Assembly: GCA_958295935.1 (NCBI GenBank)
Contig: OY282385.1
Coordinates: 930,001 to 994,000, forward strand
DNA length: 64,000 nucleotides
Reading direction: 5' to 3'
From: an uncultured Dehalococcoidia bacterium
Lineage (GTDB): Bacteria > Chloroflexota > Dehalococcoidia > Lucifugimonadales > Lucifugimonadaceae
Shown here: positions 8,729 through 19,307 of the stretch, one piece after another
Layout: each line of letters opens with the position of its first letter
Position numbering within the stretch: position 1 is the first letter of the stretch
The notes under the pieces: model-generated
The model's database searches: none
Told to the model about the DNA's origin: nothing
The model's input: only the letters and a program-made list of their open reading frames with translations
Program-made: the position numbers and the translations under genes

Positions 8729-9265
8729 ATGGCCGCGCCAAAGCCCCGCAGATACGCGACAGCCGCGCTCCAGCTTGCCCTCGAGAACGAGGGCATAGAA
8801 CGCTGGGAGCGGGACATGGAGCGCGTGCTGGAGGCGTTGTCCTACGAGGATTTTCGCTCTCTGCTGGAGGCGCCGCAGGTGCCGGACGGCGTTAAGGTGA
8901 ACGGGATAGGGACGCTGCTGGGAGACGTTGCGCCTCTGGTGCGGAACATGGTGTCTCTGCTGGCCGTGCGGGGGGAGATATCTTCTTTTGGGAGCGTGCT
9001 GGAGACTTTTCGCGAGATGGCAAACGAACGTCGGGGGGTCGCGCTTGCGGAGGTGACGGCTGCCGTGCCTCTCGACGATGAGCGTCGGGAGCGCATACGC
9101 CGCGGGTTGGGCGATCTGACAGGCAAGCAGATTTCGATGACGGAGTCGGTAGACCCGAGCATTCTTGGGGGAGTTATCGCCAAGGTCGGGGACCGTCTGA
9201 TCGATGGGAGCGCCCGGGCCAGGTTGCGGTCCATGCGCGAGGGTCTGGCTCAGAGGCCCGCGTAG
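8729..9265 (+). CDS. atpH: ATP synthase F1 subunit delta
   Basis: A 178-residue subunit joining the b stalk to the top of the F1 head. It begins PRRYATAALQLALENEG-like (AAPKPRRYATAALQLAL), the usual helical start of OSCP/delta, and ends in the conserved DPSILGGVIAKVGDRLIDGS segment of the C-terminal domain. The ATG has a purine-rich GGGAGGCGGGG upstream. It sits between atpF and atpA, the canonical position. The last residues LRSMREGLAQ match the helix common in this family. Confidence 0.93.
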   Translation: MAAPKPRRYATAALQLALENEGIERWERDMERVLEALSYEDFRSLLEAPQVPDGVKVNGIGTLLGDVAPLVRNMVSLLAVRGEISSFGSVLETFREMANERRGVALAEVTAAVPLDDERRERIRRGLGDLTGKQISMTESVDPSILGGVIAKVGDRLIDGSARARLRSMREGLAQRPA

Positions 9266-9355
9266 CCAGGCGGCGGGTTTACGGCCTGCGCCTGTAGCAC
9301 AAGACAGGGATTTGATACCAGCAGAGCAAGGGTCTCCGCTGCGGAGTAAAGAAGA

Positions 9356-10882
9356 ATGGCAGTTGCAGGTCAGGACATAGCCTCGGTCATCAAGCGTCAG
9401 ATCGAAGAGTTTGGCGCGGAGCTCACGATGGTGGACGTGGGCACGGTTGTGGAAGCAGGCGACGGCATTGCTCGCATCCACGGCCTGTCCGGGGTCAAAG
9501 CGAATGAGTTGTTGCAGTTTCCGGGGGAGGTATTGGGGCTTGCGCTGAACCTCGAGGAGGACAGCGTGGGCGCGGTGGTTCTTGGTGACTACCTGGGCAT
9601 CAAGGAGGGCGACGAGGTGCGCAGCACGGGGCGCATCATCGAGGCGCCGGTGGGGGAGTCCCTGCTGGGCCGAGTGGTGGACCCGTTGGGACGCGAGTTG
9701 GACGGCAAGGGGCCGTTGCAGACGAGTTCTATGCTGCCTGTCGAGAAGATTGCGCCCGGGGTCGTGACTCGCAAGTCGGTCGACGAGCCGGTGCAGTTCG
9801 GGGTGAAGGTGGTGGACGCGATGGTGCCCATAGGCCGCGGTCAGCGCGAGCTTGTGATCGGCGACCGTACGACGGGCAAGACGGCGCTATGCGTGGACGC
9901 GATCATCAATCAGCGCGACTCGGACATTCTTTGCATCTACGTCGCGATAGGCCAGAAGGCGTCCAAAGTGGCTGCGGTCGTGGCGAAGCTCGATCAGGCC
10001 GGGGCGTTGGATAACACCATCATAGTTGCGGCGAACGCCTCAGACCCGGCGGCGCTTCAGTACCTTGCGCCCTACTCGGGCTGCGCGATGGGTGAGTATT
10101 TCATGGCCCAGGGCAAGGACGTGCTGATCGTGTATGACGATCTGACGAAGCACGCCTGGGCTTATCGGCAGATGTCGCTGCTTCTTAGGCGTCCGCCTGG
10201 TCGCGAGGCGTATCCGGGCGACGTCTTCTATCTTCACTCTCGTTTGCTGGAGCGGGCGGCGAGGCTGGATCCTGAGTTTGGGGGCGGCTCCATCACTGCT
10301 CTTCCGGTCATCGAGACTCAGGCTGGCGACGTTTCGGCGTACATTCCCACCAACGTGATTTCGATCACGGACGGGCAGATATATCTTGAGCCGGATCTGT
10401 TCGCCTCTGGCATTCGTCCAGCCGTGAACGCGGGTCTTTCGGTTACGCGCGTGGGCAGTTCGGCGCAGCGGCGCGGGATGAAGTCCGTGGCTGGCAGTCT
10501 GAAGCTGGACATGGCGCAGTACCGGGAGTTGGCAACGTTTGCGCAGTTCGGTACGGCTGATCTGGATGCTGCGACGCGGCGTCAACTGGAACGAGGGCGT
10601 AGGTTTACGGAGCTTTTGAAGCAGGATGAGAACGCGCCGGTGTCGTTTGAGAACCAGGTGGCGCTGTTCCACGTAGCGAATAGCGGCTTGCTGGACGACG
10701 TGCCGGTGGAGTCGATGCGCGAGTTCGAGGCTGGTTGGTACGACTATGCGGCTGCGAACGCGCCGGACGTCCTGAAGGAGATTTCCGAGAGCGGCGACCT
10801 TGGGGACGAATCCAAGTCCAAGCTCGAAGAGGCCGCCAAGGGCTACAAGCAGACGGCTGGATTGGCCGCTTCGGGGGATTGA
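9356..10882 (+). CDS. atpA: ATP synthase F1 subunit alpha
   Basis: A 508-residue non-catalytic nucleotide-binding subunit of the F1 hexamer. It carries the beta-barrel domain with DGIARIHGL near residue 36, the P-loop GDRTTGKT (residues 169-176), the YVAIGQK region and the late [10 protein letters not shown] stretch containing the arginine that completes the catalytic site of the neighbouring beta subunit. Length is normal. The ATG at 9356 follows a 90-base gap after atpH, with AAAGAAG as a likely ribosome site. No anomalies are seen. Confidence 0.97.
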   Translation: MAVAGQDIASVIKRQIEEFGAELTMVDVGTVVEAGDGIARIHGLSGVKANELLQFPGEVLGLALNLEEDSVGAVVLGDYLGIKEGDEVRSTGRIIEAPVGESLLGRVVDPLGRELDGKGPLQTSSMLPVEKIAPGVVTRKSVDEPVQFGVKVVDAMVPIGRGQRELVIGDRTTGKTALCVDAIINQRDSDILCIYVAIGQKASKVAAVVAKLDQAGALDNTIIVAANASDPAALQYLAPYSGCAMGEYFMAQGKDVLIVYDDLTKHAWAYRQMSLLLRRPPGREAYPGDVFYLHSRLLERAARLDPEFGGGSITALPVIETQAGDVSAYIPTNVISITDGQIYLEPDLFASGIRPAVNAGLSVTRVGSSAQRRGMKSVAGSLKLDMAQYRELATFAQFGTADLDAATRRQLERGRRFTELLKQDENAPVSFENQVALFHVANSGLLDDVPVESMREFEAGWYDYAAANAPDVLKEISESGDLGDESKSKLEEAAKGYKQTAGLAASGD

Positions 10883-10913
10883 GTCCGGGGCGGGAACGCC
10901 CTGAGTAACGATA

Positions 10914-11780
10914 ATGCCCAGCACCAGAGAACTTCGCCGCCGGATACGGTCGGTCGAGAATACGGCTCAGGTGACCAAGGCGATGCAGTTGATAGCTGCA
11001 TCGAAGATGCGCCGCGCGCAGCAGATGGTGCTGGCCGGACGTGCCTACGCCCGCCGTATCGAGGCGGTGCTCGCGGATCTTGTGTCCACGTTGCAGGAGC
11101 AGCAGGACGAGCTAAACGTCCATCTGCTGGATAATCGTCCGGTGCGCAAGACTATGATGCTGCTCATCACGCCGGATCGGGGTCTGTGCGGCGCGCTGGT
11201 CGGCAACATCCAACGGGCCGCGGGCGAGGCGATACAGAGTTCGGACTCTCCGGTGGAGGTGGTTTCCGTTGGCCGAAAGGGTGAGACGTTCGTAGTGCGC
11301 ACGGAGCAGACTTTGAAGGCGTCCTTTAGCGTGGGCGATCGTCCTTCACTTGAGGACACGGTGGGGATTTCACGGACGCTTATGAACGAGTTCGAGCGGG
11401 CGGGCGCTGATCGCGTGCTGATCGCGTACAGCGAGTTCGTAAGCACTGCGGTCCAGCGGCCGGTGATAAAGAGGCTGCTGCCCCTGGAGCCTCCGGAGGA
11501 TGAGGGTTTCCTGGACACGTCCGGTTACATCTACGAGCCCGGCGCTCACGAGGTGTTGCGGGAACTGGCTCCTCGCTACGTTGAGACAGAGGTGTATCAC
11601 ACCATCCTGGAGGCGATTGCCAGCGAACATTCGGCCCGCATGGTTGCCATGCAGAACGCCACTGACAACGCTCTGGAGTTGGTGGACGGGCTGAGGCTGG
11701 AGCTAAACAAGGCGCGGCAGGAAATGATCACGTCGGAGTTGCTGGACATCATTGGCGGCGTGGCCGCGGTCGAGGGGTGA
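10914..11780 (+). CDS. atpG: ATP synthase F1 subunit gamma
   Basis: A 288-residue central-stalk subunit. The N-terminal helix STRELRRRIRSVENTAQVTKAM with ASKMRRAQQ, the mid-protein DRGLCGALVGN and the C-terminal SEHSARMVAMQNATDNA helix are the standard family signatures; these two helices form the coiled coil that rotates within the alpha-beta hexamer. It is placed between atpA and atpD as usual, and the ATG is 31 bases after atpA. Length is normal. Confidence 0.96.
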   Translation: MPSTRELRRRIRSVENTAQVTKAMQLIAASKMRRAQQMVLAGRAYARRIEAVLADLVSTLQEQQDELNVHLLDNRPVRKTMMLLITPDRGLCGALVGNIQRAAGEAIQSSDSPVEVVSVGRKGETFVVRTEQTLKASFSVGDRPSLEDTVGISRTLMNEFERAGADRVLIAYSEFVSTAVQRPVIKRLLPLEPPEDEGFLDTSGYIYEPGAHEVLRELAPRYVETEVYHTILEAIASEHSARMVAMQNATDNALELVDGLRLELNKARQEMITSELLDIIGGVAAVEG

Positions 11781-11848
11781 TCGTCGGTTTCCACGTTGGA
11801 CGCACAATCTGAGAAGCATGGCCGCCCGGCTCGTAGTCCGGGCGCTGA

Positions 11849-13264
<1,416 letters not shown>

Positions 13265-13268
13265 CAAG

Positions 13269-13712
13269 TTGGCGCAGTTGCAACTCGACATAGTTACCGC
13301 GGAGGGCGAGGTGTATTCCGGGACCACGGATTACGTGGTTGCGCCCAGCGTGGAGGGCGAGCTGACGATTCTCCCATCGCACGCCCCTTTGATAACGATT
13401 CTTCAGCCCGGCGAGGTGAGGGTGACGGGGGAAGGGGACGCAGTGACTGCTCTGGTTGTGTTCGGGGGGTTCATGGAGGTTCATAGCAACCGGGTTGTGA
13501 TTCTCGCCGATGCAGCGGAGAGGGACGAGGACATAGATCTGGAACGAGCGGAAGAGGCGGTTCGCCGGGCGCAAGAGCGCATAGAGAACCGCAGCGGGGA
13601 CATGAACCTGGAACAGGCCTTGTCTTCGCTCAGGCGGGCGCAGGCTCGCGCCGGGGTGGCTCGGCGGCGCAGCAGACGGAGCCGGCCGCGGTCAGGCGGC
13701 GGCGGCGGTTAG
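13269..13712 (+). CDS. atpC: ATP synthase F1 subunit epsilon
   Basis: A 147-residue subunit with the N-terminal beta-sandwich (LQLDIVTAEGEVYSG, PSHAPLITILQPGEV, and FGGFMEV) and a C-terminal pair of helices that can inhibit ATP hydrolysis. The start is TTG at 13269, four bases after the atpD stop. The tail after residue 130 is very Arg/Gly-rich and low in complexity (RRRSRRSRPRSGGGGG), unusual for epsilon and perhaps a disordered extension. It ends the operon and is followed by a terminator-like hairpin. Confidence 0.94.
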   Translation: MAQLQLDIVTAEGEVYSGTTDYVVAPSVEGELTILPSHAPLITILQPGEVRVTGEGDAVTALVVFGGFMEVHSNRVVILADAAERDEDIDLERAEEAVRRAQERIENRSGDMNLEQALSSLRRAQARAGVARRRSRRSRPRSGGGGG

Positions 13713-13722
13713 GGGCCGACGC

Positions 13723-13763
13723 CGGCGGCGGGAATAGACGGTACGGAGACAGCCGCCGTTTTT
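13723..13763 (+). terminator. Probable Rho-independent terminator of the atp operon
   Basis: A 7-bp GC stem CGGCGGC (13723-13729) and GCCGCCG (13752-13758) is followed at once by TTTTT (13759-13763), eleven bases after the atpC stop. The 22-base loop is long for an intrinsic terminator, and the GC-rich end of atpC could offer competing partners for the 3' arm. Position and T-run support the call. Confidence 0.65.
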
Positions 13764-13823
13764 GTTGCAAGCGGGGATTTTGCGTTCTGTGCATGAGGTC
13801 GCGCGGATGTCTCGGATCGTGAA

Positions 13824-15101
13824 TCAGGCGCTGGGGGATTCGAGCACTCTGGGTCCTCTGGTGATCCGCACGCGAGCTATCTTCTTACCGTCCATTTCCA
13901 TAACTTGCAGCCGAAGGTCGTTGAAGCGCACCCGCTCGCCCGGCCCGGGTATGCGCTGAAGTTGTTCCACGACGAAGCCTGCGACCGTTTCGTATTCTCC
14001 CTCGGGTATGTCCAGGTCCAGTTCGTCGTTGGCCTCGTCGATGGACATTCCGCCGTCTACGGCGAAGGTGTTCTCGCTGATGGTGACGAAACGCCTCTCC
14101 GGTCTGTTTCCCTCCTCGCCGGTTCTGCCTACAATCTGTTCGACGACCCTGCTGAGAGTGATGATTCCGGCCACGCCGCCGAATTCATCCACCGCTATGG
14201 CCACCTTGTGGCCGGTTTGCTGAAGCATCTCGAACAGGTCATCGAGGCGTTTGGTTTCAGGCACGAACAGGGCGGTTCGCATTAGCCCCGTAACGGGTTG
14301 CGTCAAGTCCAGCCTGCGGTCTGCCAGCGAGGCCATGACGTTCTTGATGGAAAGTACTCCGACCACGTCGTCCTCGTCTTCATCAAACACCGGGAAGCGG
14401 GTGTGCGGGCGCTTCCGGTAGATGTCCAGGAATTCGCTAAACGGGGTATCGGCGTTTACCCATACGATTTCCGTCCTGGTGGTCATGACCTCCCGCACCT
14501 CGGTTTCTCCGAATCGAAAGATGTTCTCCAACATCTCGCCCTGCGCAGTTTCGACAGTTCCCTCTGTTGCGCCGACGTCGATGAGCATACGCAGTTCGCC
14601 TTCCGTAACGCTGGGTGTCTGAAGGGCCTGCTTGCCTCCCAATAGGTGGATTGCGCCTCTGGGTATGAGGGTGAATGCAAAGACGAATGGACCCGTAAGC
14701 GTCATGAGGGCCTTGATGGCGGGCGCTACGGTGAGGGACCATCTTTCTGAGGCCAGCGTGGCAAGGGATTTCGGGGTGAGCTCTCCGAATACGACGATAA
14801 GCACGGTCGTAATGGCCGTGGCCATGGCCACGGCGGCTCCGGATTCTCCGCCGATCTTGATGGCCAGGGCCGTTCCGACCGATGCGATCAGAATGTTGAG
14901 AACGTTTCCCGTGAGCAGTATGGCCCCGAAGAACTTTTCGTGTTGGCCCAGGATGCTGGTTGCGGCGATGGCCCGCCTGTTTCCCTCAGTCGCCAAGCGG
15001 CGTATGCGCAGTCGGTTGACCGAAACTAGGCCCGCCTCGGAGGCGCTTATGAAAGCGCTTCCGATAAGGCCCAAAACGATGATGACGATAGATATAGTCA
15101 C
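13824..15101 (-). CDS. CNNM/CorC-type membrane protein with paired CBS domains
   Basis: A 425-residue protein of the HlyC/CorC (CNNM, DUF21) family. The N-terminal domain has about four hydrophobic segments starting with IIVLGLIGSAFISASEAGLVSVNRLR, where the SASEA stretch is the family signature. Two CBS domains follow (about residues 200-320, including MTTRTEIVWVNADTPFSEF), then a C-terminal CorC_HlyC domain ending in RVRITRG. Characterised members move or sense Mg2+ or Co2+, and the older 'hemolysin' label is not supported for most. It converges on the atp operon and stands alone. The exact ion is unknown. Confidence 0.88.
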   Translation of the reverse strand: MTISIVIIVLGLIGSAFISASEAGLVSVNRLRIRRLATEGNRRAIAATSILGQHEKFFGAILLTGNVLNILIASVGTALAIKIGGESGAAVAMATAITTVLIVVFGELTPKSLATLASERWSLTVAPAIKALMTLTGPFVFAFTLIPRGAIHLLGGKQALQTPSVTEGELRMLIDVGATEGTVETAQGEMLENIFRFGETEVREVMTTRTEIVWVNADTPFSEFLDIYRKRPHTRFPVFDEDEDDVVGVLSIKNVMASLADRRLDLTQPVTGLMRTALFVPETKRLDDLFEMLQQTGHKVAIAVDEFGGVAGIITLSRVVEQIVGRTGEEGNRPERRFVTISENTFAVDGGMSIDEANDELDLDIPEGEYETVAGFVVEQLQRIPGPGERVRFNDLRLQVMEMDGKKIARVRITRGPRVLESPSA

Positions 15102-15291
15102 GTTTCTTCCTCCGGGCGGGCACAGACCATCGGGCCGCGTAATAGGACCCCGTCCTGTAGAAAAGTCTAACTCGCGGCGGGCTCAGGACGAGACTACGTT
15201 CCCTCTTTTCGGCCATTCGCCCTCAGCTGAGAAATGACCGGGCGCTGCCAGGGAGGTATCGATGGGCAGAGAGTGAAAGGGCCCAACGCGG

Positions 15292-16317
15292 CTATGCGCT
15301 GCGGATTGCGGCTTCCAGTTCTTCCCGGGTGTCCGTGTTGCGTTTCAGGAACTGGCGGGATGCCTCTCTGCCCTGTCCAATTCGCAATTCTCCAAAGAAA
15401 AAGAAAGAGCCTCTCTTGGTGAGCATCCCCAACTCGACGCCGAGATCGAGCAGCGCTCCCTCTTTGCTTATGCCCTCGTTGTAGAGGATTTCCATTTCCA
15501 CTTTCTTGAATGGCGGGGCCACCTTGTTCTTAACGACGCGTGCGCGCACCCGGTTCCCTATGATGTCTCCGGCCACCTTGATGGATTCAGCGCGCCGCAG
15601 GTCTATGCGCACTGAAGAGTAGAACTTGAGGGCTCTGCCTCCCGGGGTTACTTCCGGGCTTCCAAAGAGCACGCCCACCTTTTCTCTGAGCTGGTTTATA
15701 AACACGACTGCGGTGCTCGTCTTGTTGATGGCGCCGGTCAGTTTACGTAGGGCCTGGGACATGAGGCGGGCCTGCAAACCGACGTGGGTATCCCCCATTC
15801 CGCCTTCCAGTTCTGCCGAGGGAACAAGGGCGGCCACACTGTCCACCACCACCAAATCCAACGCGCCGCTCCGCACCAGGTAGTTGGTTATTTCCAGCGC
15901 CTGCTCTGCGGAGTCGGGTTGCGAGATGAGCAGTTTTTCCACGTCCACGCCTATGGCCTTGGCGTAGGTGGGGTCCAAGGCGTTCTCCACGTCTATGTAT
16001 GCTGCGGTTCCGTCTTTCTTCTGAGCCTCTGCGATGACGTGCAGCGCGAGGGTAGATTTGCCTGCGGATTCTGCGCCGAACACTTCGATGATGCGTCCTC
16101 TTGGCAGTCCTCCGACTCCCAAAGCCAAGTCGAGGGCGATGGATCCTGTGGGTATAGCGTCCACCGTGCGGTCAAGGGACTGGGCCTCGCTCATGCGCAT
16201 CACGGCGCCCCGTCCAAACTCTTTTTCTATCTGAGCCAGTGTCAGCTCCAGCGTCTTGTCACGGTCGCTTCCGCTTCCGTTCACGCTCGCCTTCACCCGC
16301 TTGGCTGTGGATGCCAT
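15292..16317 (-). CDS. recA: RecA recombinase with several unusual core substitutions
   Basis: A 341-residue RecA, the strand-exchange ATPase that also triggers LexA cleavage. The overall layout is normal: N-terminal helix, ATPase core with [40 protein letters not shown], and a C-terminal domain. Core motifs deviate from most bacteria. The P-loop reads GAESAGKS (residues 81-88; usually GPESSGKT) and the catalytic-glutamate motif reads VENALDP (Glu111 kept, Asn112 in place of His). The ending [16 protein letters not shown] differs from the common YGEERIGQG. All catalytic residues are retained, so it should be active. It is a single gene flanked by a CNNM protein and a LysR regulator. Confidence 0.96.
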   Translation of the reverse strand: MASTAKRVKASVNGSGSDRDKTLELTLAQIEKEFGRGAVMRMSEAQSLDRTVDAIPTGSIALDLALGVGGLPRGRIIEVFGAESAGKSTLALHVIAEAQKKDGTAAYIDVENALDPTYAKAIGVDVEKLLISQPDSAEQALEITNYLVRSGALDLVVVDSVAALVPSAELEGGMGDTHVGLQARLMSQALRKLTGAINKTSTAVVFINQLREKVGVLFGSPEVTPGGRALKFYSSVRIDLRRAESIKVAGDIIGNRVRARVVKNKVAPPFKKVEMEILYNEGISKEGALLDLGVELGMLTKRGSFFFFGELRIGQGREASRQFLKRNTDTREELEAAIRSA

Positions 16318-16421
16318 TCTTCTACTCCCTGCGACTGTCGTGGGGGGATACTGTTCTTTCCCTGCCCAAACTACCCCGCAATGGCAAGCACACTAGCACA
16401 GGCGTTCGTGCTGCGCAATGG

Positions 16422-17333
16422 TCAGTTGTCATTGGTCGAGGCGGAGTGCGAGGAGACGATTGTGAATTCGATGAAGGCCCTTACCAGTTCGCTATTCCGT
16501 CGGGCCGGCTGATAGATCATATACAGGTCGCGCACGATAGGCCCGCCTTTGATCCGCACCGCAGTGACGTTGGCCGATTGGTTGGCATCCAGCGCCCGAC
16601 GTGTGACGAACCCGATTCCAAGTCCGGAATCGACCGCGTATACGACGGCTTTCGTGCTGCCAAGACTCATGGCGGCTTCCTGCTCCGGCAGGTCTGCGCT
16701 TCTCGCCCGCAGCGCGTCTTTCACGGTGTCCTGTGTACCGGAGCCGTCCTCCCGCTGTATGAGCCGCTCGCCGGCTAGCGCTGCGGCATCAATCTCCGGT
16801 GCGTTGGCAAACGGATGGGAAACAGGCACCGCAAGCACGATCTCATCACTATCTATAACGTAGTGGGCCAGTTGGGTTCCGGGTGCGCGGCGCCCTGTGA
16901 AGCCTACGTCCCAGCGGCGCTTGATCAGTTCTCCGGCAACGAGGGCTGAATCTGCGACGAAGATCTCGGTGTGCGCGCCGGGGTACTTTTCGGAGAATCC
17001 CGCTGCGAGGGCAGGTACAAGGTACTCTCCGGGCGTGGTGCTGGCGATAATGCGCACTGTGTTTGAGAGGCGGGAAGCGTCGCCCGGGTTCTTTGCCAGA
17101 AAGGCCTCGTAAGATGCGAGCGTCTCGGTGGCAAAGGCGAACAGTCGGGCGCCGGTCGCGGTTAGGCGGATTCCTCTGGCCTGGCGCAGAAGGAGCGTGG
17201 AGCCGACCTCCTGCTCCAGAGCTTGTATTTGTCTACTCACACCCGGCTGGCTCAGGTCGAGTTTCTGCGCGGCCTCGGTGAATGAGCCGATGTTTACCAC
17301 CGCGCAGAAGGTCTTTAGCCTAGAGATGTCCAT
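16422..17333 (-). CDS. LysR-family transcriptional regulator
   Basis: A 303-residue LysR-type regulator. Residues 1-60 form the winged helix-turn-helix (RLKTFCAVVNIGSFTEAAQ, LSQPGVSRQIQALEQE), and the remainder is a type 2 periplasmic-binding-like effector domain (from about residue 90, VRIIASTTPGEYLVPALAAGF). Its effector domain resembles the CysB/CysL branch, but the ligand cannot be read. A purine-rich GGAGG lies only one base from the ATG, and a TATATT box (minus strand, 17342-17347) lies eight bases upstream, so the message could be leaderless. The likely target lies in the long upstream non-coding region or at its own promoter. Confidence 0.88.
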   Translation of the reverse strand: MDISRLKTFCAVVNIGSFTEAAQKLDLSQPGVSRQIQALEQEVGSTLLLRQARGIRLTATGARLFAFATETLASYEAFLAKNPGDASRLSNTVRIIASTTPGEYLVPALAAGFSEKYPGAHTEIFVADSALVAGELIKRRWDVGFTGRRAPGTQLAHYVIDSDEIVLAVPVSHPFANAPEIDAAALAGERLIQREDGSGTQDTVKDALRARSADLPEQEAAMSLGSTKAVVYAVDSGLGIGFVTRRALDANQSANVTAVRIKGGPIVRDLYMIYQPARRNSELVRAFIEFTIVSSHSASTNDN

Positions 17334-17801
17334 ACCTCCATAATATACTAACCGCCAGTTGAGTAGCAGTTAAGGCATCACGATTGCCATTCGGCGGGCT
17401 GCGGGCTACCTGCGGGAAAGATCATTACGCGAGTATTATAGGGGTGGTTTGTCTTTCAAACCACGGTTTCCTGCAAAGGATGCCCGCTCGTGGATGGAGA
17501 CGCGTAGATATACAAATAGAGGAGTCAGTATATCGGTGAATTGCATATAGCTCAAGACATCTGGTTCAATTGCACTTCAGCGGAGTTATAACGACTGGGC
17601 AAAGGCGTTATGTATTTTAGCAGTGTCATGAGAAGATATTACGCTTGCCAGGTTCACCAGGTTCAGCGCGGCGATTTGTCCGATATAGTCCGGCCCTGCC
17701 GCCGTTGGCGATATACGATGGTTATACGGCCGCGTGCACGTACGAGAAAAACCGTGCGCGGCCATCTGCACGAGTGTTTGGACTGCCCCGGTTAGTGGAG
17801 G
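17334..17801. other. AT-richer non-coding stretch with two hairpins
   Basis: About 470 bases without a supported gene, visibly richer in A and T than its surroundings. An 8-bp hairpin GTGGTTTG/CAAACCAC with loop TCTTT lies around 17445-17466. A second, imperfect hairpin lies at about 17731-17765 (GCCGCG and CACG paired with CGTG and CGCGGC) and has a T5 loop when read on the minus strand, just past the crotonase stop, so it may help end that transcript. The remainder shows nothing I can name. Confidence 0.45.
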
Positions 17802-18725
17802 TTATGGGCGCCGGATGCCTTGTGCCCGCAGGAGTTCATCGAAGCGGGCGCGTTCGTCTTTGCTCATCTCAGGGAAGGGTTCTCCGCGCTGCCGCAGGCC
17901 GCCGGTGAAGTTGGCATCGCGTTTTTGTGTGAAGGCGTCCTTGGCTTCATCTATGTCGGTGGTGGCGGCGGTCACAAACGAGTTCATCAGGTGCTGCACC
18001 TGCCATGCTGCGTCTGTCGGCACGTCCCGGAAACGAATGGCGAACTCTTTCATCATGCGTACGGCAACCGGGGGCATGGCGGCCAAACGCTCCGCCACCT
18101 TTTCGGCTCGCGTGAGCAGGTCGCCATGCGGTACGACCTCATTGACTATGCCGACTCTGAGGGCTTCCTGGGCTGTCACGGGTTCGTCCATGAGCAGTAT
18201 GCGCATGGCGTCGGCGTAGCGTATCTGGCGCATCAGCAGGGTTGCTCCGGGCCCTGCTCCCACCGCGCCGCGCGAGGTCATGGCGAGCAGGTACCTGGAT
18301 CTGTCGGATGCGATGCGTATGTCAGTAGAGGCCAGGAGCAGGTAGAACCCCGCGCCTGCGGCCCATCCATTGACGGCTGCCACGACGGGCTTCCATATCT
18401 GGGGGAAGTGGTCGCCCATTCGTCCATCGGCTCCTACGCGCGTTCCGTTGACGGTGCCCGCGGGCGGCCAGACAAGGCGCTCCATGGTGTACCTCTCCCG
18501 GTCATCGGGGGACATGCCTGCCAGGGCCTCGAGGTTGTGTCCTGCGCAGAAGTGTCGATCACCGGCGCCGGTGATGACCGCTGCGCGCACGTTCCTGTCT
18601 TCCCACACCTCGATCCATGCTTCCGACAGGTCCGCCGCGGTCTCCCTGTCAAGTATGTTGGCCTTTCCAGGGTTGTTTATCGTGATCCAGGCGACGTGCC
18701 GCCGCTTTTCAAGATCGATGGACAT
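17802..18725 (-). CDS. Crotonase (enoyl-CoA hydratase/isomerase) superfamily protein
   Basis: A 307-residue crotonase-fold protein. The oxyanion-hole regions are recognisable: DRHFCAGHNLEAL early on and NGWAAGAGFYLLLASTDIRIAS in the middle. The usual catalytic glutamate in the PExxLG stretch is not evident; the matching region reads AMTSRGAVGAGPGATLL. It may therefore catalyse a reaction other than hydration, as many crotonases do (decarboxylation, isomerisation, hydrolysis). The C-terminal third is charged (FTQKRDANFTGGLRQRGEPF). It stands alone on the minus strand, divergent from a small HAD gene, so context gives no substrate. Confidence 0.86.
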   Translation of the reverse strand: MSIDLEKRRHVAWITINNPGKANILDRETAADLSEAWIEVWEDRNVRAAVITGAGDRHFCAGHNLEALAGMSPDDRERYTMERLVWPPAGTVNGTRVGADGRMGDHFPQIWKPVVAAVNGWAAGAGFYLLLASTDIRIASDRSRYLLAMTSRGAVGAGPGATLLMRQIRYADAMRILLMDEPVTAQEALRVGIVNEVVPHGDLLTRAEKVAERLAAMPPVAVRMMKEFAIRFRDVPTDAAWQVQHLMNSFVTAATTDIDEAKDAFTQKRDANFTGGLRQRGEPFPEMSKDERARFDELLRAQGIRRP

Positions 18726-18836
18726 TTTCGCCTCCGGTCTTATCTCTGCGCTCTTGCAGGATACCCTTTGTTTCTGTGGAATAGCGCTTGTGGTGTAGTC
18801 TGTTTATCTGCGGCGCCGGCCGCCATCGCCGTGAGT

Positions 18837-19289
18837 ATGTCCGGGGAACCTTGGAGCTTTGCTGCGTCAGTGAACATCTACTTCGATCTCGATTACACCC
18901 TGATCGCTTACACGGGCGAACTCAGGCCGCTGGCCCGCGAGACTTTGGAACGTCTCAGGGCTGACGGGCATTCTCTGTTCATATGGTCCGGGGTGGGCGT
19001 GCGAAAGGAGGAGGTTCGCCGCCTCGGTCTTGCCGATCTGGTGGTGGACGTGTTGGAGAAGCCTACGGAACGTTTTGAAGAGCGCCTTCTCGAATTTGGC
19101 GTGGTGGAGACTCCCGATGCGGTAGTGGACGATCATCCTGAGATCGTGCAGCACTTTGGAGGGGTGAAGATCAGGCCGTACTTCTGGCCCAATGCGGCGG
19201 ATCGGGAGTTGAACAAGGCATACGATGAACTGACGCTCATCGCGCAAGGGCTGGAGGAAGGGTCGCGGCCAAGCGGCCAGGGTGAATAA
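18837..19289 (+). CDS. Small HAD-superfamily protein
   Basis: The open frame extends far upstream antisense to the crotonase, but only the last 150 codons look real. They open with NIYFDLDYTLIAY, the HAD nucleophile motif DxD, then ETLERLRADGHSLFIWSG, VVDVLEKP and a late VVDDHPEIVQHFGG acidic motif. There is almost no cap domain, as in small phosphatases or magnesium-dependent phosphatase-like proteins. The start could be ATG 18837 or GTG 18870, eleven codons later and nearer the conserved motif. The substrate is unknown. Confidence 0.72.
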   Translation: MSGEPWSFAASVNIYFDLDYTLIAYTGELRPLARETLERLRADGHSLFIWSGVGVRKEEVRRLGLADLVVDVLEKPTERFEERLLEFGVVETPDAVVDDHPEIVQHFGGVKIRPYFWPNAADRELNKAYDELTLIAQGLEEGSRPSGQGE

Positions 19290-19307
19290 CCGGGGGGATT
19301 TGGGTAG

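Noticed and set aside
15784-16512. A 242-codon plus-strand frame over recA
   Set aside because: It is antisense to a conserved gene and contains no domain.
17820-18836. Long plus-strand frame antisense to the crotonase
   Set aside because: Only its last part carries a HAD motif; the earlier codons mirror the crotonase gene.
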